This document shows positions 24,915 through 36,539 of a DNA stretch of 64,000 bases, piece after piece (position 1 is the stretch's first letter; every line of letters starts with the position of its first letter). Position numbers and translations under genes: made by a program. Below the pieces are notes generated by a model. The model did no database searches. It was not told the DNA's origin and saw only the letters and a program-made list of their open reading frames with translations. The stretch lies in NCBI RefSeq assembly GCF_029852145.1, contig NC_079977.1, positions 19,904,781 to 19,968,780 on the forward strand, in the 5' to 3' direction. The stretch comes from Microplitis mediator (Eukaryota > Arthropoda > Insecta > Hymenoptera > Braconidae).

Positions 24915-25933
24915 TTAACCCTCCAGCACTCTTACTATGAAATTTTCTCTCACGCTCATATGTTATATAAATTTTCTTAAAAATTTCAAATGTAATGAAT
25001 GCTTGATATTTTTCCTATCTCTCTAAAATTCAATGCTCTAATAGATTACAACACTATTATTTAATTATTCTCGTATAATATTTAAAAAAAAAAATATTTA
25101 TTGTTGCTCTGTGAGATTTTTTCTCATAACTATAGTAATATTTTTTTTTTCTCTTGTTGGGTTGTTTGCCCAGGTGGCCTCTGGGTTATCCCGTACAGCC
25201 AATGGTTGTGTATGACTAGAGTAAGATAAAGTGTAAGAATTTCGGAATCGAGTATGGTCGGCTCGATTCGGATGTTTTCGTGGACAGTTTATTTATGGAC
25301 GAGGTGTATACAAAAAAACTGTCATTCTAACCTTAATTTCGAATCTATCAGCGTGTAAAAATAAGTTACAGAGTTTAAAAATTAATATTTTAACGTTAAT
25401 CAATAATTAAATAATTATTTATATCAGTAATTGGTCATAGTCCAAGATCATTTGTTGTTTTCAAATATAAAACATGTGATGTATCAGTCATTTAGATTGC
25501 AAAGTTTAAACATAAGTTTATGATTATCAGAACTAATCTGATATCAGTAAATGTATGAAAAATATTTTTCTTAGGGGTAATATCGTTTATTTATTAAAAA
25601 AAAAATAAGTAATTGCTCGAAATGTTAAAAAATTATTCGATTTGAATATGAAAATCGAATTAAAATTACGTTTCACATGAAAGTTCTTGTTATGTTCTTT
25701 AATATATTTATTATTTTAATATTTTTAAAATATTTATCACTATTAAGAATCATGATCACCCATAATTTAGTCTAAAAATAAGTTAATTTGTTTGACAATC
25801 AAAATTTTTTAGATTTGAAAATATTTAAAATAAAGTAGATCCACGCACGCGCGCTTGCACAGAACATGTGAGAATTTTTCTCATCACGAGAGCAATAATA
25901 GTGGCACGTTTTACGAGAGTGCTGGAGGGTTAA
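24915..25933. mobile_element. 1.02-kb TTAA-flanked MITE (piggyBac-type target)
   Basis: TTAACCCTCCAGCACTCT begins the element and AGAGTGCTGGAGGGTTAA ends it, an 18-bp perfect inverted repeat that includes the TTAA target. Words of the GAGAATTTTTCTCA type recur inside. It lies in the probable 5' UTR intron of knottin copy A. The TTAA duplication is typical of piggyBac elements; there is no transposase. Confidence 0.85.
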
Positions 25934-26027
25934 ATAATTGGGATCTTGCTGAATATTATCGTTACATAGTATATGAATTTATAGAATTTAAAGAAAATAG
26001 AATTGAACGCAACAGTTGTGATTAAAA

Positions 26028-29000
26028 ATGTCAAAAATATTTGTCGCATTATTTGTGATTACGGTGGTCTTTGCTTTGATGGAATTTTGCGTTCTCGCAT
26101 CCGATTATGACGAATTGAGGATACTGCTGGATTTCATCCAATCCAGAATAGATCTCATCACTAATGGACAATGCAGAAAATTTTGGGGAGGAGTAAGTGT
26201 GCATAGACAATAATTTGTGAGAGAGAATATAGAACTTTCAGTTCCCATACAAAAAAATTTTTTTCCGCGGTTGAACACGTGGAGTGCACGGAAAAAACTA
26301 ATCGTTACCAGCAACTCTTGTAGAAAAGAAATATTGACAACGGGGCCAGTCTTGGCACAATACTGGGCTACCGAGGCTCGGCTTTCCAAGGTTGATCCGA
26401 GATCCGACCAACGTTCAAGTGACGAGCGTCGGTTCGCCATTCTTGTGCCAAGATTCAGCCGTTATTCGAGTGAAAAGCCTTGGTTCGCCAGTCTTGGGCC
26501 AATATTTAGCCAATACTCAAGGAACAAACCCTGGCTTACCAGTCTAAATAAGAACTGGTACCTACAAACCTCTGGCTTCTATGTACAGCGTAACAGCCTA
26601 CACAGAAAAAAAAATATAGTAGTGGCTACTATCTGGGAGAGTACTGAGTACTCGGAAAAAAAAATTAGTAATTTTTCCTATGTTGGCATAGTAACTATAA
26701 CTATGTGGACATAGGAACCTTTCCGATGTAAACATAGGGAAATTCCCTATGGTAATATGGGAAAAAATACTATAGTAACATATGTTACATAGAAATTTTT
26801 CGTATAATACATAGAAAAAGTTCCTTAGTTAAAATAGTAAAAGTTACTGTGTCAACATAGGAAACATTCCTACGTCAACATAGGAATTATTCCTATGTTA
26901 CCACAGTAGTTATTTCTCTTTAGCATATTAATTTTTTTTATGCCAAACATAGGAATTATTTATATGCTAACATAGGAAAAATTCGTGTGTTGAAAAAATT
27001 ATGAAAGGATGAGATTTTTTTTCTTTTCAAAAATTCAAATTCAGACAAAGTTGGTATGACTAAGACGTTCACCAATCGAAACGCGTTAATATGAACTATT
27101 AATTTGATTAATCCGGTTTAGTTTTAATGAAGGCTTCAGAACAAGGACCTAAATTTTTTTTGTATTATACTAATTATTAAAAAATGATTTGTTTATATAT
27201 GACAATAATGTGTAGTGATTTAATTAGTTAATTTAAATAAGTGTTGATTTGACTTGCGGTAATCATTTATAAGTCGATTTTCATCTTAATCTAGTAACTT
27301 ACGATTTTTTATCAACTATTCATTTCATGTCTCTAACTTTCAGGTTTAAACTAAAGTTTATCTTAAAAAAATTATATCTCTACAAGTCACATTGCTTTTA
27401 CGGAGTAAACCTACACGGAAAGAAAATTATGGCAGCGGTTCCCATAATTTTGAGAAATTTTTTCCTATACCATCATAGGAATTACGACCATAAATTATGG
27501 GAGTGGTTCCTATAATTATAGGAATGTTTCCCATAATTATAGGAATAGTTCCTATAATTATGGGAATGATACCCATAACACTATAGGAATGGTTCCTATA
27601 ATTTATAGGAATGGTTCCTATAATTTATAGGAATACTTTCTATAATATTATGGGAATCATTCCTATAATTTATGGGAATGGTTCTTATAATTTATAGGAA
27701 CCATTCCCATAATATTATGGGAATGGTTCCTATAATAGTATGAACTATTCTCATAATATTATGGGAATGATTCCTATAATGCAATTGGAATGGTTCCTAT
27801 ACCATTATGGGAATCATTCCCATAATATTATGGGAATAGTTCCCATACTATTATAGGAACCATTCCTATAATATTATGGGAATGGTTCCCATATTATCAT
27901 GAAAAAATTAATTTAAAGAAGTGCGGTAATCACTTCTACAATACACAGAAATATTATTAAACATAAAAACAAAAATTCAAACATTGAAAAAAAAATCGTA
28001 TTTGGCAAAAAAACATTAAAATTTTTAACAAGAATTTTTTGTCAGCACAAATCATTCAAGAAAATTCAAATTTTGAGAAATTTCTATACTATTGTGCAAA
28101 AAGAAAATTTAATGATATTATAGGGATGGTTCCCATAACATTATGGGAATAGTTCCCATAATATTATAGGAATAGTTCCTATACCAATATGGGAACCATT
28201 CCCATAATAGTATGGGAATGATTCCCATACCATTATGGAAATGGTTCCCATACCATTATGGGAACCATTCCCATAATGCATAGCAAAACTTCCCATAATT
28301 TTCTTTCCGTGTACAGTTATAAATCCCATGACTTTTTGTAGTAAGCAAGCTAATATATATGTAAGGAAATAAGTAAATTATCTGTTTTTAAATTTAATAT
28401 ACATAGGAATTATTCCTATGTTAATATAGTAGAATTCCCTATATGCACCTAGGTAAATCTACAGTACAACATAGAAAAATTTGCTATGTTAACATAGGAG
28501 TAATTCCTGTCACAAAGGAAAAATGTTCGCATATGTAAAAATTCCTATGCGATCATAGGAAAATTACCCGTTTTTTTCGTGTACTCTCTGTAAAAAAAAA
28601 ACTTCAGACAGTACTGTATGCTATCTAGACTAGCATTTTAAAACAATAAAAAAAAATTTTCATATCTTATCGTAATTTTTTATAGACTTTTCGTGCATCG
28701 AAAGTAATGAATCCGTTATTTTTTAAACCTTAAAAAATTTAATCATCACAAAGTGTTATATTTATCGTAAAAAACTCTATACCTTTTTTATTATTTCTAT
28801 TTTATCAAAAACTAAAAGAAAATTACAGTTTTTAAGTAACAAATCGTGTCCATAGATAATTTATGATCCGTTCAGAGGTTCTTAATTTCTTGATGTTTCA
28901 TTGCTAAATAATCTAAAATGCGTCAGCGTAGAATTTTTAGAACCGATGATAATAACAATTTTATATCAGAGGAAAGAACGATGAAGAAATGGCGTATGGG

Positions 29001-29950
29001 AAGAGAGATGACGCGATTAAAAATTAATTACTCCGTTTGTAATCGACAACTTACCATAATTTTTGTAAAATCAGACACTAGCCACAAATATAAATTTACT
29101 TGAAATTTAATTATACACAGAGAGAAATTAATTATTGTATCTACAATACGAAAATTGTAATTTTAACTATCGAAAATGGTAATAACATTTTTTAGTGGTT
29201 ATAATGATCAGTATTACAATTGAAAATGATAACAGTTATAATTAATGATGGTAACGGTTACTATCGAAAATGCTAATTGTAATTATTAAAAATTATAATT
29301 GTTACAATAGAAGATGGTAACTCTTATCATTCAAAGTTGTAAAAATTCTTAACTAAGAATGTGTGTGTGCATGTGTGTGTGTGTGTGTGCACTGGTGTGC
29401 ATGTGTGTGTGTGTGCACCGGTGTGCATGTGTGTGTGTGTGTGTGCATGCGTGCGTATCTGTGCATGTTTGCGGGTAAGCGTGCGCATGTGTGCGTGCGT
29501 GTGTGCGAGTGAGTGTGCGCACCCGTGCGTGCATGTGTACGTGCGTAGGTATGGGTGTGTGTGTGTGTGTGTGTGAAATTAATCTTTCCCCAGTGAAACA
29601 AATTACACATAGACAAGCGTCAGACTATAACGTTTATATAGTTATTTTTTATTAGCTTAGATGGTCATCGTTATTTAGGCTGATAGTAACCATAACCATC
29701 AGGTTATTAAGAATTACGGTTTTTTATAATAGTAGTAATTATTTAAGATAATAACAGTTATAATTTCTGGTTATCATAAATAATTTTAAACTTTGCCATA
29801 TAGATGGTAGATACTACCATTCGGATTGTTTATTTTATAATATAAATGATATTATCAATCATATAATTCAGTTTAAAATTTGTACTACATATAACTTGAT
29901 GGTAACTTTTACCATAAAATTTTCTCTGTGTATTATTTTTTTCTTCCATA

Positions 29951-29997
<47 letters not shown>

Positions 29998-30142
29998 TTT
30001 TTTTTGTTTTCATTTTGATAAATTGGCTTCTTAGAATAATCCTTAATATTTTATTTCACAGTGTAAAATACATGAGGATTGCTGCAGTATGTGGTGCGCT
30101 AAGTCGGGTTATTGGGGACATTATTGCAGTATTCCTACATAA
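26028..30142 (+). CDS. Inhibitor-cystine-knot (knottin-like) secreted peptide, copy A, 2 coding exons
   Basis: Coding exons 26028-26192 and 30062-30142 join in phase 0 (donor GA|GTAAGT, acceptor TTTCACAG), giving 81 aa. The hydrophobic signal peptide ends near residue 25, followed by an acidic/amphipathic stretch. Then come six cysteines spaced C-x6-C-x5-CC-x3-C-x9-C, the classic ICK/knottin framework. Exon 1 supplies the first cysteine and exon 2 the other five. ICK peptides are often ion-channel blockers or antimicrobials in venoms; the activity here is not known. Exon 2 has a conserved 3' flank with AATAAA signals near 30185. The 3.9-kb intron is mostly nested TIR elements. Exon 1 alone continues open into the intron to a spurious stop, so the gene is invisible without splicing. 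Both exons match copy B at every cysteine. Confidence 0.83.
26601..28581. mobile_element. 2-kb word MITE (ACATAGGAATTCCTATGTT), hosting a second MITE
   Basis: Starts CACAGAAAAAAAAATATAG and ends TTTTTTTCGTG, with TA at both sides (26599-26600 and 28582-28583). The flanks of the interior are made of CATAGGAA/TTCCTATG words. It is split by the insertion at 27414-28311. Confidence 0.65.
27414..28311. mobile_element. 898-bp MITE, CACGGAAAGAAAATTATGG ends, GGGAATGGTTCCCATAAT words
   Basis: The TIR CACGGAAAGAAAATTATGG has a near-perfect inverse ending CTTTCCGTG, flanked by TA (27412-27413 and 28312-28313). Both subterminal parts are long arrays of GGGAATGGTTCCCATAAT-like self-complementary words. 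A unique core of about 210 bp (27901-28110) is shared with the copies at 45923-46848 and 55830-56639, where it lies in the opposite orientation. Confidence 0.9.
28582..29115. other. Remainder of knottin A intron
   Basis: AT-rich intronic sequence without recognisable features. Confidence 0.35.
29116..29930. mobile_element. 815-bp MITE with ATGGTAACxxTTACCAT words and a TG-rich microsatellite
   Basis: Starts CACAGAGAGAAATTA and ends AATTTTCTCTGTG, flanked by TA (29114-29115 and 29931-29932). Words of the GATGGTAAC/GTTACCATC type repeat inside. A TG/GTGC run fills 29360-29575. It lies in the knottin A intron. Confidence 0.75.
29944..29993. repeat. TA dinucleotide microsatellite
   Basis: Pure (TA)n of about 25 units, 70 bp before the acceptor of knottin A exon 2. 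Confidence 0.9.
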
Positions 30143-30446
30143 TAAAATATGAACTTTACAAAAACAAAACTGTATTATGTACAAAATAAAATAAACGTAT
30201 ATAATCAAACAATGAGCTGTCGTTACAAGGATTTTACGAATACAATGGTCGATTAAATTATAAAAATTATCAAGGCTTGAAGAATAGCTTAAATTAAAAA
30301 CATAATATAATTTATGTAAATTAGAAAATGCAATAAAAGGGTCACAATTTACCGTGAAATGTATTAATTAATTAATTCAATCGACATAAATAAACAAACA
30401 TCATGTTATACAAATCATAGCTCACTGCTGATAACGGACACTTGAG

Positions 30447-30594
30447 GTACTTAAATTTTGCTCTGGTTTGAATCAGTGAACCCAATACTAACTGGTTTAC
30501 CAGTGAGCAACTTTGAATCTCACTGATTCACCTGTGACTTTTTTACTCACTGAATGAACCAGTGGATTTCTCACTGATTCAAATTAAGAGAGTA
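30447..30594. repeat. CACTGATTCAACCAGTG word repeat
   Basis: Alternating CAGTGA/TCACTG words, ending ACTGATTCAAATTAAGAGAGTA. Related to the ends of the 32560-35099 element. Confidence 0.55.
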
Positions 30595-30634
30595 GAATTT
30601 TTTCGATAAGGTGACTATAATTATTGTTTTTAAA

Positions 30635-30808
30635 TATAGTGGAAACCTAATATGCAATCTTCTCAATAAGACAATTTATAGATAAATTGAGAAAAATATA
30701 GATAGCCCGAACTGGGAATCGAACCCAGACCAATTCGGTATCGCGCCGAGTGCTCTACCAGTTGAGCTATCCAGCACTATACTATATTCCGTTCAATTTG
30801 ATCTATTG
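30635..30808 (-). mobile_element. tRNA-derived SINE, copy 1
   Basis: On the minus strand the head reads GATAGCTCAACTGGTAGAGC (A-box) and later GGGTTCGATTCCCAG (B-box), ending TTCGGGCTATC. It is followed by a body through CAATTTATCTATAAATTG and an AGGTTTCCACTATA end. Further copies, some truncated, lie at 51922-52057 (+), 52069-52242 (-), 52289-52380 (-), 57691-57879 (-), 57922-58072 (-), 58634-58785 (-) and about 59720-59860 (+). Confidence 0.8.
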
Positions 30809-30894
30809 TTAACTTACAGATTTCGTTTGTTTAAATAATTTTTAATAACGTAATTTTACATGTAATATTATAAGACAATAAAATTTTCATATTA

Positions 30895-31872
30895 TCAGTA
30901 ACGTCCTTTTGCGAAAGGACTTTGAGAATTAGTAATAACACTATAAGAACCAGTTGCACTTTTACCAACATATTCCCCGGCAAGAATCATTGGATGGCTA
31001 GATGAACATTTTCCGGATTTGTAGCTGCTTAGGTCTTCCAGATCGCATGGGCGGCCCCAAAAACCTTCAGTCGAAATTATAGATTCCGCGAAATAAACCG
31101 CGGCTCTGCTATGATAGCAGTTGAAGTCCATATTTTCACATCCGGGTTGGCTCGTCCCGCGATTAAAGTAAAAATCGACGTGTCCACTCCTACGATACAT
31201 CCCTTGGATCTTAGCGTTGGTATGGAAGACGTCCACAAAGTCGGCGTCTCCAGCGTCCAAGACTGCATCCGATCCGACGAATGTAAAAAACGGCCCTGCT
31301 GGATCCAATCCCGTAATCCTCGAAATTTTATATTTGCCCAAGTAATTGGCAGCTACTGCCGGCACATGGGCTCCCAAACTGAACCCAATCGCGTGGATGT
31401 CTTTGAAACCCTGCATCTGCAAATGGACAATCATCCTCGCTAGATAAACCCCGACAATTCGCGAATTTGCTATCGCTGTTAAATATGAACCCCCAGAAAG
31501 ATTTTCCCAATCAACTGCGATTACATTCAAGTCACTTTTCGACAAATAATTATCTTTTATATCAACAAGAAAATTTAGATACATTCCCGAATTGAAACCG
31601 TGCACTATTATTTTCGTTGGATTACTGGGATTCAGATTCGTTTCATTGAAATTATTGTAATTTTTCTCAATTATTAGTTTTTGCGGATACCAGGTATTAT
31701 TTTGTGTGAATAAATAAAAATTTATATCATCGTTATAAGATATCGCATTGCGTTTAACGCGAATTTCGTTTTTAAACGAATCATTGCAAAATACGTAAGA
31801 CAATGACACAAATAGTATTAAATAATAGTATATATATGTAGAAATATTTAAAAAATTTTTTTTACAATACAT
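30895..31872 (-). CDS. Secreted phospholipase A1, copy 2, with altered nucleophile elbow
   Basis: Intronless, 325 aa from the ATG at 31870-31872. That start is chosen because it directly precedes the signal peptide; the frame stays open 29 codons further upstream, but that text is lysine-rich and lies in the leader. After the signal peptide comes an extra segment with a dibasic RVKR at about 38-41, suggesting a cleaved propeptide. The triad is intact: Ser165 in GFSLGAH, Asp190 in GLDPAGP, His254 in CYHSRA. The usual GHSLG is GFSLG here, and the Cys before GHVDFYF in the other two copies is Ser229. These changes may alter stability or substrate choice. No knottin coding exon is found beside it, though a homologous divergent leader region remains at 32140-32290. 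Confidence 0.9.
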   Translation of the reverse strand: MYCKKNFLNISTYIYYYLILFVSLSYVFCNDSFKNEIRVKRNAISYNDDINFYLFTQNNTWYPQKLIIEKNYNNFNETNLNPSNPTKIIVHGFNSGMYLNFLVDIKDNYLSKSDLNVIAVDWENLSGGSYLTAIANSRIVGVYLARMIVHLQMQGFKDIHAIGFSLGAHVPAVAANYLGKYKISRITGLDPAGPFFTFVGSDAVLDAGDADFVDVFHTNAKIQGMYRRSGHVDFYFNRGTSQPGCENMDFNCYHSRAAVYFAESIISTEGFWGRPCDLEDLSSYKSGKCSSSHPMILAGEYVGKSATGSYSVITNSQSPFAKGRY

Positions 31873-32003
31873 TTTAGCCACGTATGATTTTTTCTTTTTC
31901 TTCACTAATACGTTATTTGTTCTTAACGTTTTTTGTTGAAATATTGGCTTTCTGGGCACTAGATGTTTTCATTACCACTGATAAGAACGGACTGAAGCCG
32001 GTG

Positions 32004-32011
32004 TTTATATA
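32004..32011 (-). promoter_or_regulatory. TATA-like box of PLA1 copy 2
   Basis: TATATAAACACC on the minus strand about 135 bp before the chosen ATG, in the same place as the TATAAATA of copies 1 and 3. Confidence 0.45.
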
Positions 32012-32139
32012 TGATTTTATTTATTACGTAGATAAAGATACTATGGACGATATCGTCAGCCTGACGTATAATTTGAATTGCCCACAGGGTTTATTACTAG
32101 AAATTTTACTGATTAGAAAAAGAAAAAAAATAAAGACTT

Positions 32140-32290
32140 AAGTTAATTAAAGTATACATATTGATTTGTATCACTTACCTCAATTATAAACCTGGGGTAA
32201 AATTTTTCAAACTAATGATGCCTCCATTTCTTTCACAGATAAGTATTTCGATCATTTTTAGCTTAATTTCGATTGTAAAAAATAGAAAAA
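32140..32290 (+). pseudogene. Relic of a knottin-type promoter and 5' UTR exon (no coding exon)
   Basis: AATTATAAACCTGGGGTAAAATTTTTC aligns with the TATA region before knottin copy B (36721-36750). TAGCTTAATTTCGATTGTAAAAAATAG aligns with the 5' UTR exon of copy A, but here AG is followed by AAAAATTGA instead of GTAAGT. The splice donor is therefore gone and no knottin exon 1 follows before the transposon at 32560. Confidence 0.4.
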
Positions 32291-32960
32291 TTGATATTGA
32301 TATTTTTTTTTATAATCTACTTTAGTATACATGTAAGGGAGAACGGGTATGACACAACAGATAACAGCGAACGAAATACGAACAGTGATCGTCGTTGAAA
32401 GGGAAGTAGTGCCGTCGTGATTCTACGACGCCGATCGCGACAAATGACAGCTGTGACCACCATACCTGGTTCCTTTACTTTAAAATGAATGAAAAGTGCC
32501 ATCCGGCTTCACCCAGAATCTAAGGGTGTAATATGGAAAATATACATTCCTATAATGGTTACTCTCTTGAAATGAACCAGTGAAATCCAGTGATTCAACA
32601 AGTGAACTTTTAGTCACTGGTTGAACCAGTGAATTTCACTGGTTGAATCAGTGAATGTCGCGCTCACTGGTTTCAACCAGTGAACTAAAAATATGTTAGC
32701 GTGCGAGTATTGGCAGGGAGCCTAGTATATGGTGGGGACAACTGAAACGATCGCAGCGCTCGCTGTGGATACAATTTCGTTAAATCATGCTCTCTTTGAA
32801 TATAAACACGTGAAAATTAAGTTTAAAAATAGTTCATAATAGTTATTGTGTCGTTAATGTTTCCCTTTGCTCATCGTTTGAGATTAAAATAATATTTTTT
32901 AATTTATTGATTCAAATCCGGTTTGGATAATGATTTTTATCATTGCTCAAAAATTATTTT

Positions 32961-34001
32961 TTAACCCTTCGTTACTCGCGCTATACGGTGATTCCCTGTA
33001 CAACACTACTTAAGCTAACCCGTATGAAAAAGCAATATATGAGCTTCAGTATAATTCAAAATATATGATAAATTATATGGAATTATAAGAAGTCATATAT
33101 GGTGCCATATACAAAATTTTGCCGAAATATTATATGATTTTATAATTTGCAACATATATATCGGTAATATATTTTTCTTACATGCTAACTTATAAATATT
33201 GCTTATAATATTTTATACTATACTTTAAGTTATATGATAAGATATATGATTTAATTATATGACTGACATATAATATTCATACATGTAAATATATAATTAT
33301 ATAAATATATGTTCACATATATTTGTATAAATGTATGTAAATATATATTTATATAGATATATGTTTATGTATATTTGCACAAATATAGAACTAGAGATTT
33401 CAAGCTATAAAATGCTTTTTTTAAAATCTCGATACGATTAATTTTCATGAAGTTACAGTCTTGCAAAAATCACTAAAAAATTTCTAAAATTTTTTTGTTC
33501 CTTTAATTTTCGGTATGAGTGTATTTTTTAAATTATTTATGTATAATAATATCGAAATTATTATAATATTGAAATTATAAGTTTATATATAAAACGAGAA
33601 TATAATTTGAGATGTAATATCATATATATACAATTACATATATTATAAATTATATGGATTATAATAATATTGAAATTATATATTAATTTATAAGATGAAA
33701 CATATATTTTACGTTATAAATTAATATATAAAGCGGACATATAATTTTTGATACAATATTACATGTATACAATCACATATATTATAAATGATATGGATTA
33801 TTATAATATTAAACGTATAAATTATTATATATGATAAATCATATATTAATCAATATTAATAATTTTGCCGCCATATATGTTCAGTTAATTACCATATATT
33901 TTTTTATATATTATCGACAGTATATGGTTTTTTCATACGGGAATAGAGTTGGCGTGAATATGAGTGAGACACTAGAGAAAGCGCGTATAACGGAAGGTTA
34001 A
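32961..34001. mobile_element. TTAA-flanked MITE, middle of three nested elements
   Basis: TTAACCCTTCGTTACTCGCGC at the left matches the inverse of GCGCGTATAACGGAAGGTTAA at the right with few differences; both ends include TTAA. The piggyBac-type target and end layout resemble 24915-25933, but the sequence family differs. Confidence 0.8.
33019..33941. mobile_element. Innermost nested TIR element (ATATATGA words)
   Basis: CCCGTATGAAAAAGCAATATA at the left and the inverse of CCCGTATGAAAAAACCATATA at the right form a 21-bp TIR with two mismatches. The interior is TATATGATTATATAA-like words. No clear target duplication. Confidence 0.75.
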
Positions 34002-35099
34002 AAAAACATTATGTTTTTTTAGTTACGATTTACAAGCAAATTATCATGAATTAAAATAAAATTATTTTCTTCAATTTTGTTAAAAAACTCAATTGACTAT
34101 TCTACTATTTTTTAAACCATTATCATTGTAATTGTCATATATTATTTGTTTTGATTTTATCGGTTAACCTTATTCTATTCTAAAATAATAGTGTTTATTA
34201 TGTATTAAAATTTTTTATACTTAATTTTTTTATCGAAATATATTCAATTTAATTTTCTCTATCAAAAATACAATTACACTTTTTTATTTATATCATTATA
34301 AATTATTATATTTTGATTTTAAAACGAATTTTTATTTTATACACTAATTTTATATATCTTTTATAATTCTCGAGCATGATTTTTTGTAGCCATCAGATGT
34401 CTTTTTCGTCGCGCTCCCTGCCAATAGCAGCATTCTGTACATGAGTATATTTAAGTCTTTTATTTTGTCAATAAGTAAATAATATTGATTTATTATCTCC
34501 ATGTAATATTTCATCTAACTTTTATATAACAATCGCAACTATATGACACAATTTTTACAGAGTATGAAAATAAATAACTTTGGAGTAATTTCAATAGCTT
34601 GAAGCTAACCTCAAAAATGAATGACATTTTAAAATTAAATATCCAGCAATTACTGGATTATTTAAATCCAATTATTAAGGATGACGATACTCTGACAAAA
34701 CTTGAACTCATTTTAAGAAAAAGAAATTTTTTTTTGTTCAATGATAGAGAACTTTTCCAGTTCCAACTTTAAAGAACATTTTTAATGCTGCTGCCATCAG
34801 AACTCAACCAGTATAATAGCTCATATTGAAAACAAATTAAATTTTCATAATTTCTAATAAATATTATTTTTTTTATTACTAAATAATTTATAATTAAATA
34901 TAATTGTTATCAAGACTCTTTTAGTTCACTTTGTTTTTAAATAAACTTTTAAAATAGAATAAAATTAATCTAACCTATTTTCTTTATATTTATATAGTAC
35001 ACCGGCGAATCACTGATTCAACCATTGAATTCCACTGATTCCACCAGTGGATTTCACTGGAGAATCAGTGAAATTTCACTGATTCATTTTAAGAGAGTA

Positions 35100-35280
35100 C
35101 AGATAAAAATTGGCCATGAATGTCACATATGTGCTTTATACATATGGATGTGAATCACATATCGAACATATATACAGCATGTTTGGAGCACATATAAGTC
35201 ACATATGGACAATTTATGATATAAATATATATGTTTTATATATGGGCATTGGGCATACATCAATCATTTTTCACGGGTGA
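35100..35280. repeat. CACATATGxxCATATGTG word repeat
   Basis: Words like GTCACATATGTGC and CATATATGG recur, ending AATCATTTTTCACGGG. The same end motif CGTGAAAAATGAATCATA is at 17548-17600 and 58349-58410 and in the 59150-59220 stretch. Confidence 0.45.
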
Positions 35281-35499
35281 TAAGTTATTGTTGGAAATAG
35301 GAAGTGATGTGATTTTGTAAATAATTCAAAACAATTATCTAGTAACCAAGTTCTATTATTATTGTTATTATTATTATTATTATTATTGGTTTATTTATTA
35401 ATAACTTAACTAAATAACATTATTGTCTTTGTCCATTCATATTGACTTAATAAACATAATTTTACATGTAATATTATAAAACAATAAAACTTTACACTA

Positions 35500-36429
35500 C
35501 TAGTATGGTCCTTGTGCAAAAGGACTTTCAGCATTAGTAATAACACTATAAGTACCATTCGAATTTTTAACAACATATTCGCCAGCAAGAATCATTGGTA
35601 GGGTAGACGAACACTTTCCGGATTTGTAGCTGCGTAGGTCCTCTAGATTGCATGGATGGGCCCAAAAACCATCATTCGAAACTATAGATTCCGCAAAATA
35701 ATGCACAGCTCTTCTATGATAGCAAGCGAAATTCAAATCGCCACATCCGGGTTGGCTTTTTCCGCCATTGAAGTAGAAATCAACGTGTCCACAAGTAATA
35801 AACTTGCCTGCAATCTTTGCGTTGGTATGATAGACGTCGACAAAATCAGCGTCTTCAGCGTTCAATATTGCGTCTTCTCCCACTGAATCAAAAAATGGCC
35901 CAGCTGGATCCAATCCCGTGATTCTTGAAACTCTATAATAGGACAAGTAATCGGCAGCAACTGCGGCTACATGAGCACCTAAACTGTGTCCAATTAGATG
36001 TATATCTTCCGCGCCCTCTAGCTTCATAGCGGCAATAAATCTCGCCAAAAATACCCCAACTACTCTAGCATTGGATACCGCCGTTAGATAAAAACGATCA
36101 GCAAGAACGTCCCAATCCACCAAGAAAACATTATAATCCCCTTTACTTAAATAATTATCTCTCATAGTCACGAAATGATCCTCGTCCGGTCCCGATTTGT
36201 AACCGTGGATTATTACTTTCGTTGGTTTATTTGGATCAAACTCCGTCGTTTCGAAATCATTGTAATCTTTACTGACGGTTACTTCCTGATAGCCGTCGTA
36301 AGGAAACGATCGCGAGAACAAATAAAAATGTATATTATCCTGATAATTTTCAACACAAAATACACTAGAAAATGATTCGGACAGTATCAAAAAGTATGAA
36401 ATATATGTAAAAATATTTTTAAAATACAT
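35500..36429 (-). CDS. Secreted phospholipase A1, copy 3
   Basis: Intronless, 309 aa, with a signal peptide ending near residue 25. Motifs run VIIHGYKSG, GHSLGAH (Ser149), GLDPAGP (Asp174) and ACYHRRA (His238), so the triad is complete. The five mature cysteines match copy 1, and copies 1 and 3 are closer to each other than to copy 2. The gene is divergent from knottin copy B, with ATGs only about 575 bp apart. This is the most compact version of the shared PLA1/knottin promoter region. A TATA box lies at 36540-36547. Likely a secreted phospholipid sn-1 hydrolase. Confidence 0.92.
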   Translation of the reverse strand: MYFKNIFTYISYFLILSESFSSVFCVENYQDNIHFYLFSRSFPYDGYQEVTVSKDYNDFETTEFDPNKPTKVIIHGYKSGPDEDHFVTMRDNYLSKGDYNVFLVDWDVLADRFYLTAVSNARVVGVFLARFIAAMKLEGAEDIHLIGHSLGAHVAAVAADYLSYYRVSRITGLDPAGPFFDSVGEDAILNAEDADFVDVYHTNAKIAGKFITCGHVDFYFNGGKSQPGCGDLNFACYHRRAVHYFAESIVSNDGFWAHPCNLEDLRSYKSGKCSSTLPMILAGEYVVKNSNGTYSVITNAESPFAQGPY

Positions 36430-36539
36430 TATGGCTCCGTATTTTTTTTTATCTTGACTAATAACAATTTTTGTTTAGATGTCGACTTGTGCACTAGTTA
36501 TCTCATGTAATACTGATAGTAATTACTGTCTAAAGCAAG

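Larger units (their letters stand above)
32560..35099. mobile_element. 2.5-kb TIR element, outermost of three nested elements
   Basis: Starts TACTCTCTTGAAATGAACCAG and ends with the near-inverse through GATTCATTTTAAGAGAGTA. CAGTGA/TCACTG words crowd both subterminal zones (32570-32690 and 35005-35080). The TTAA element at 32961-34001 lies inside. The rest of the interior (34002-34970) is AT-rich without genes. Confidence 0.75.

Noticed and set aside
26105..26714. Long open frames on both strands around knottin A exon 1
   Set aside because: They run through intron text made of GGCCAAG words. The conserved GTAAGT donor and copy B show that the coding part ends at 26192.
28141..28329. Open frame rich in YGNGSH repeats
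   Set aside because: Translation of the GGGAATGGTTCCCATAAT word array of a MITE.
29349..29616. Cys/Val and His/Thr/Ala-rich open frames
   Set aside because: They span a TG/GTGC microsatellite inside a MITE.
30690..30780. Functional tRNA gene on the minus strand
   Set aside because: A- and B-boxes and an acceptor-like stem exist. However, position 33 is not T, the anticodon stem has a mismatch, and the unit recurs with a fixed non-tRNA tail, so it is a SINE head.
31077..31510. Open frames on both strands within PLA1 copy 2
   Set aside because: Shadows of the real PLA1 frame; similar shadows lie over copies 1 and 3.
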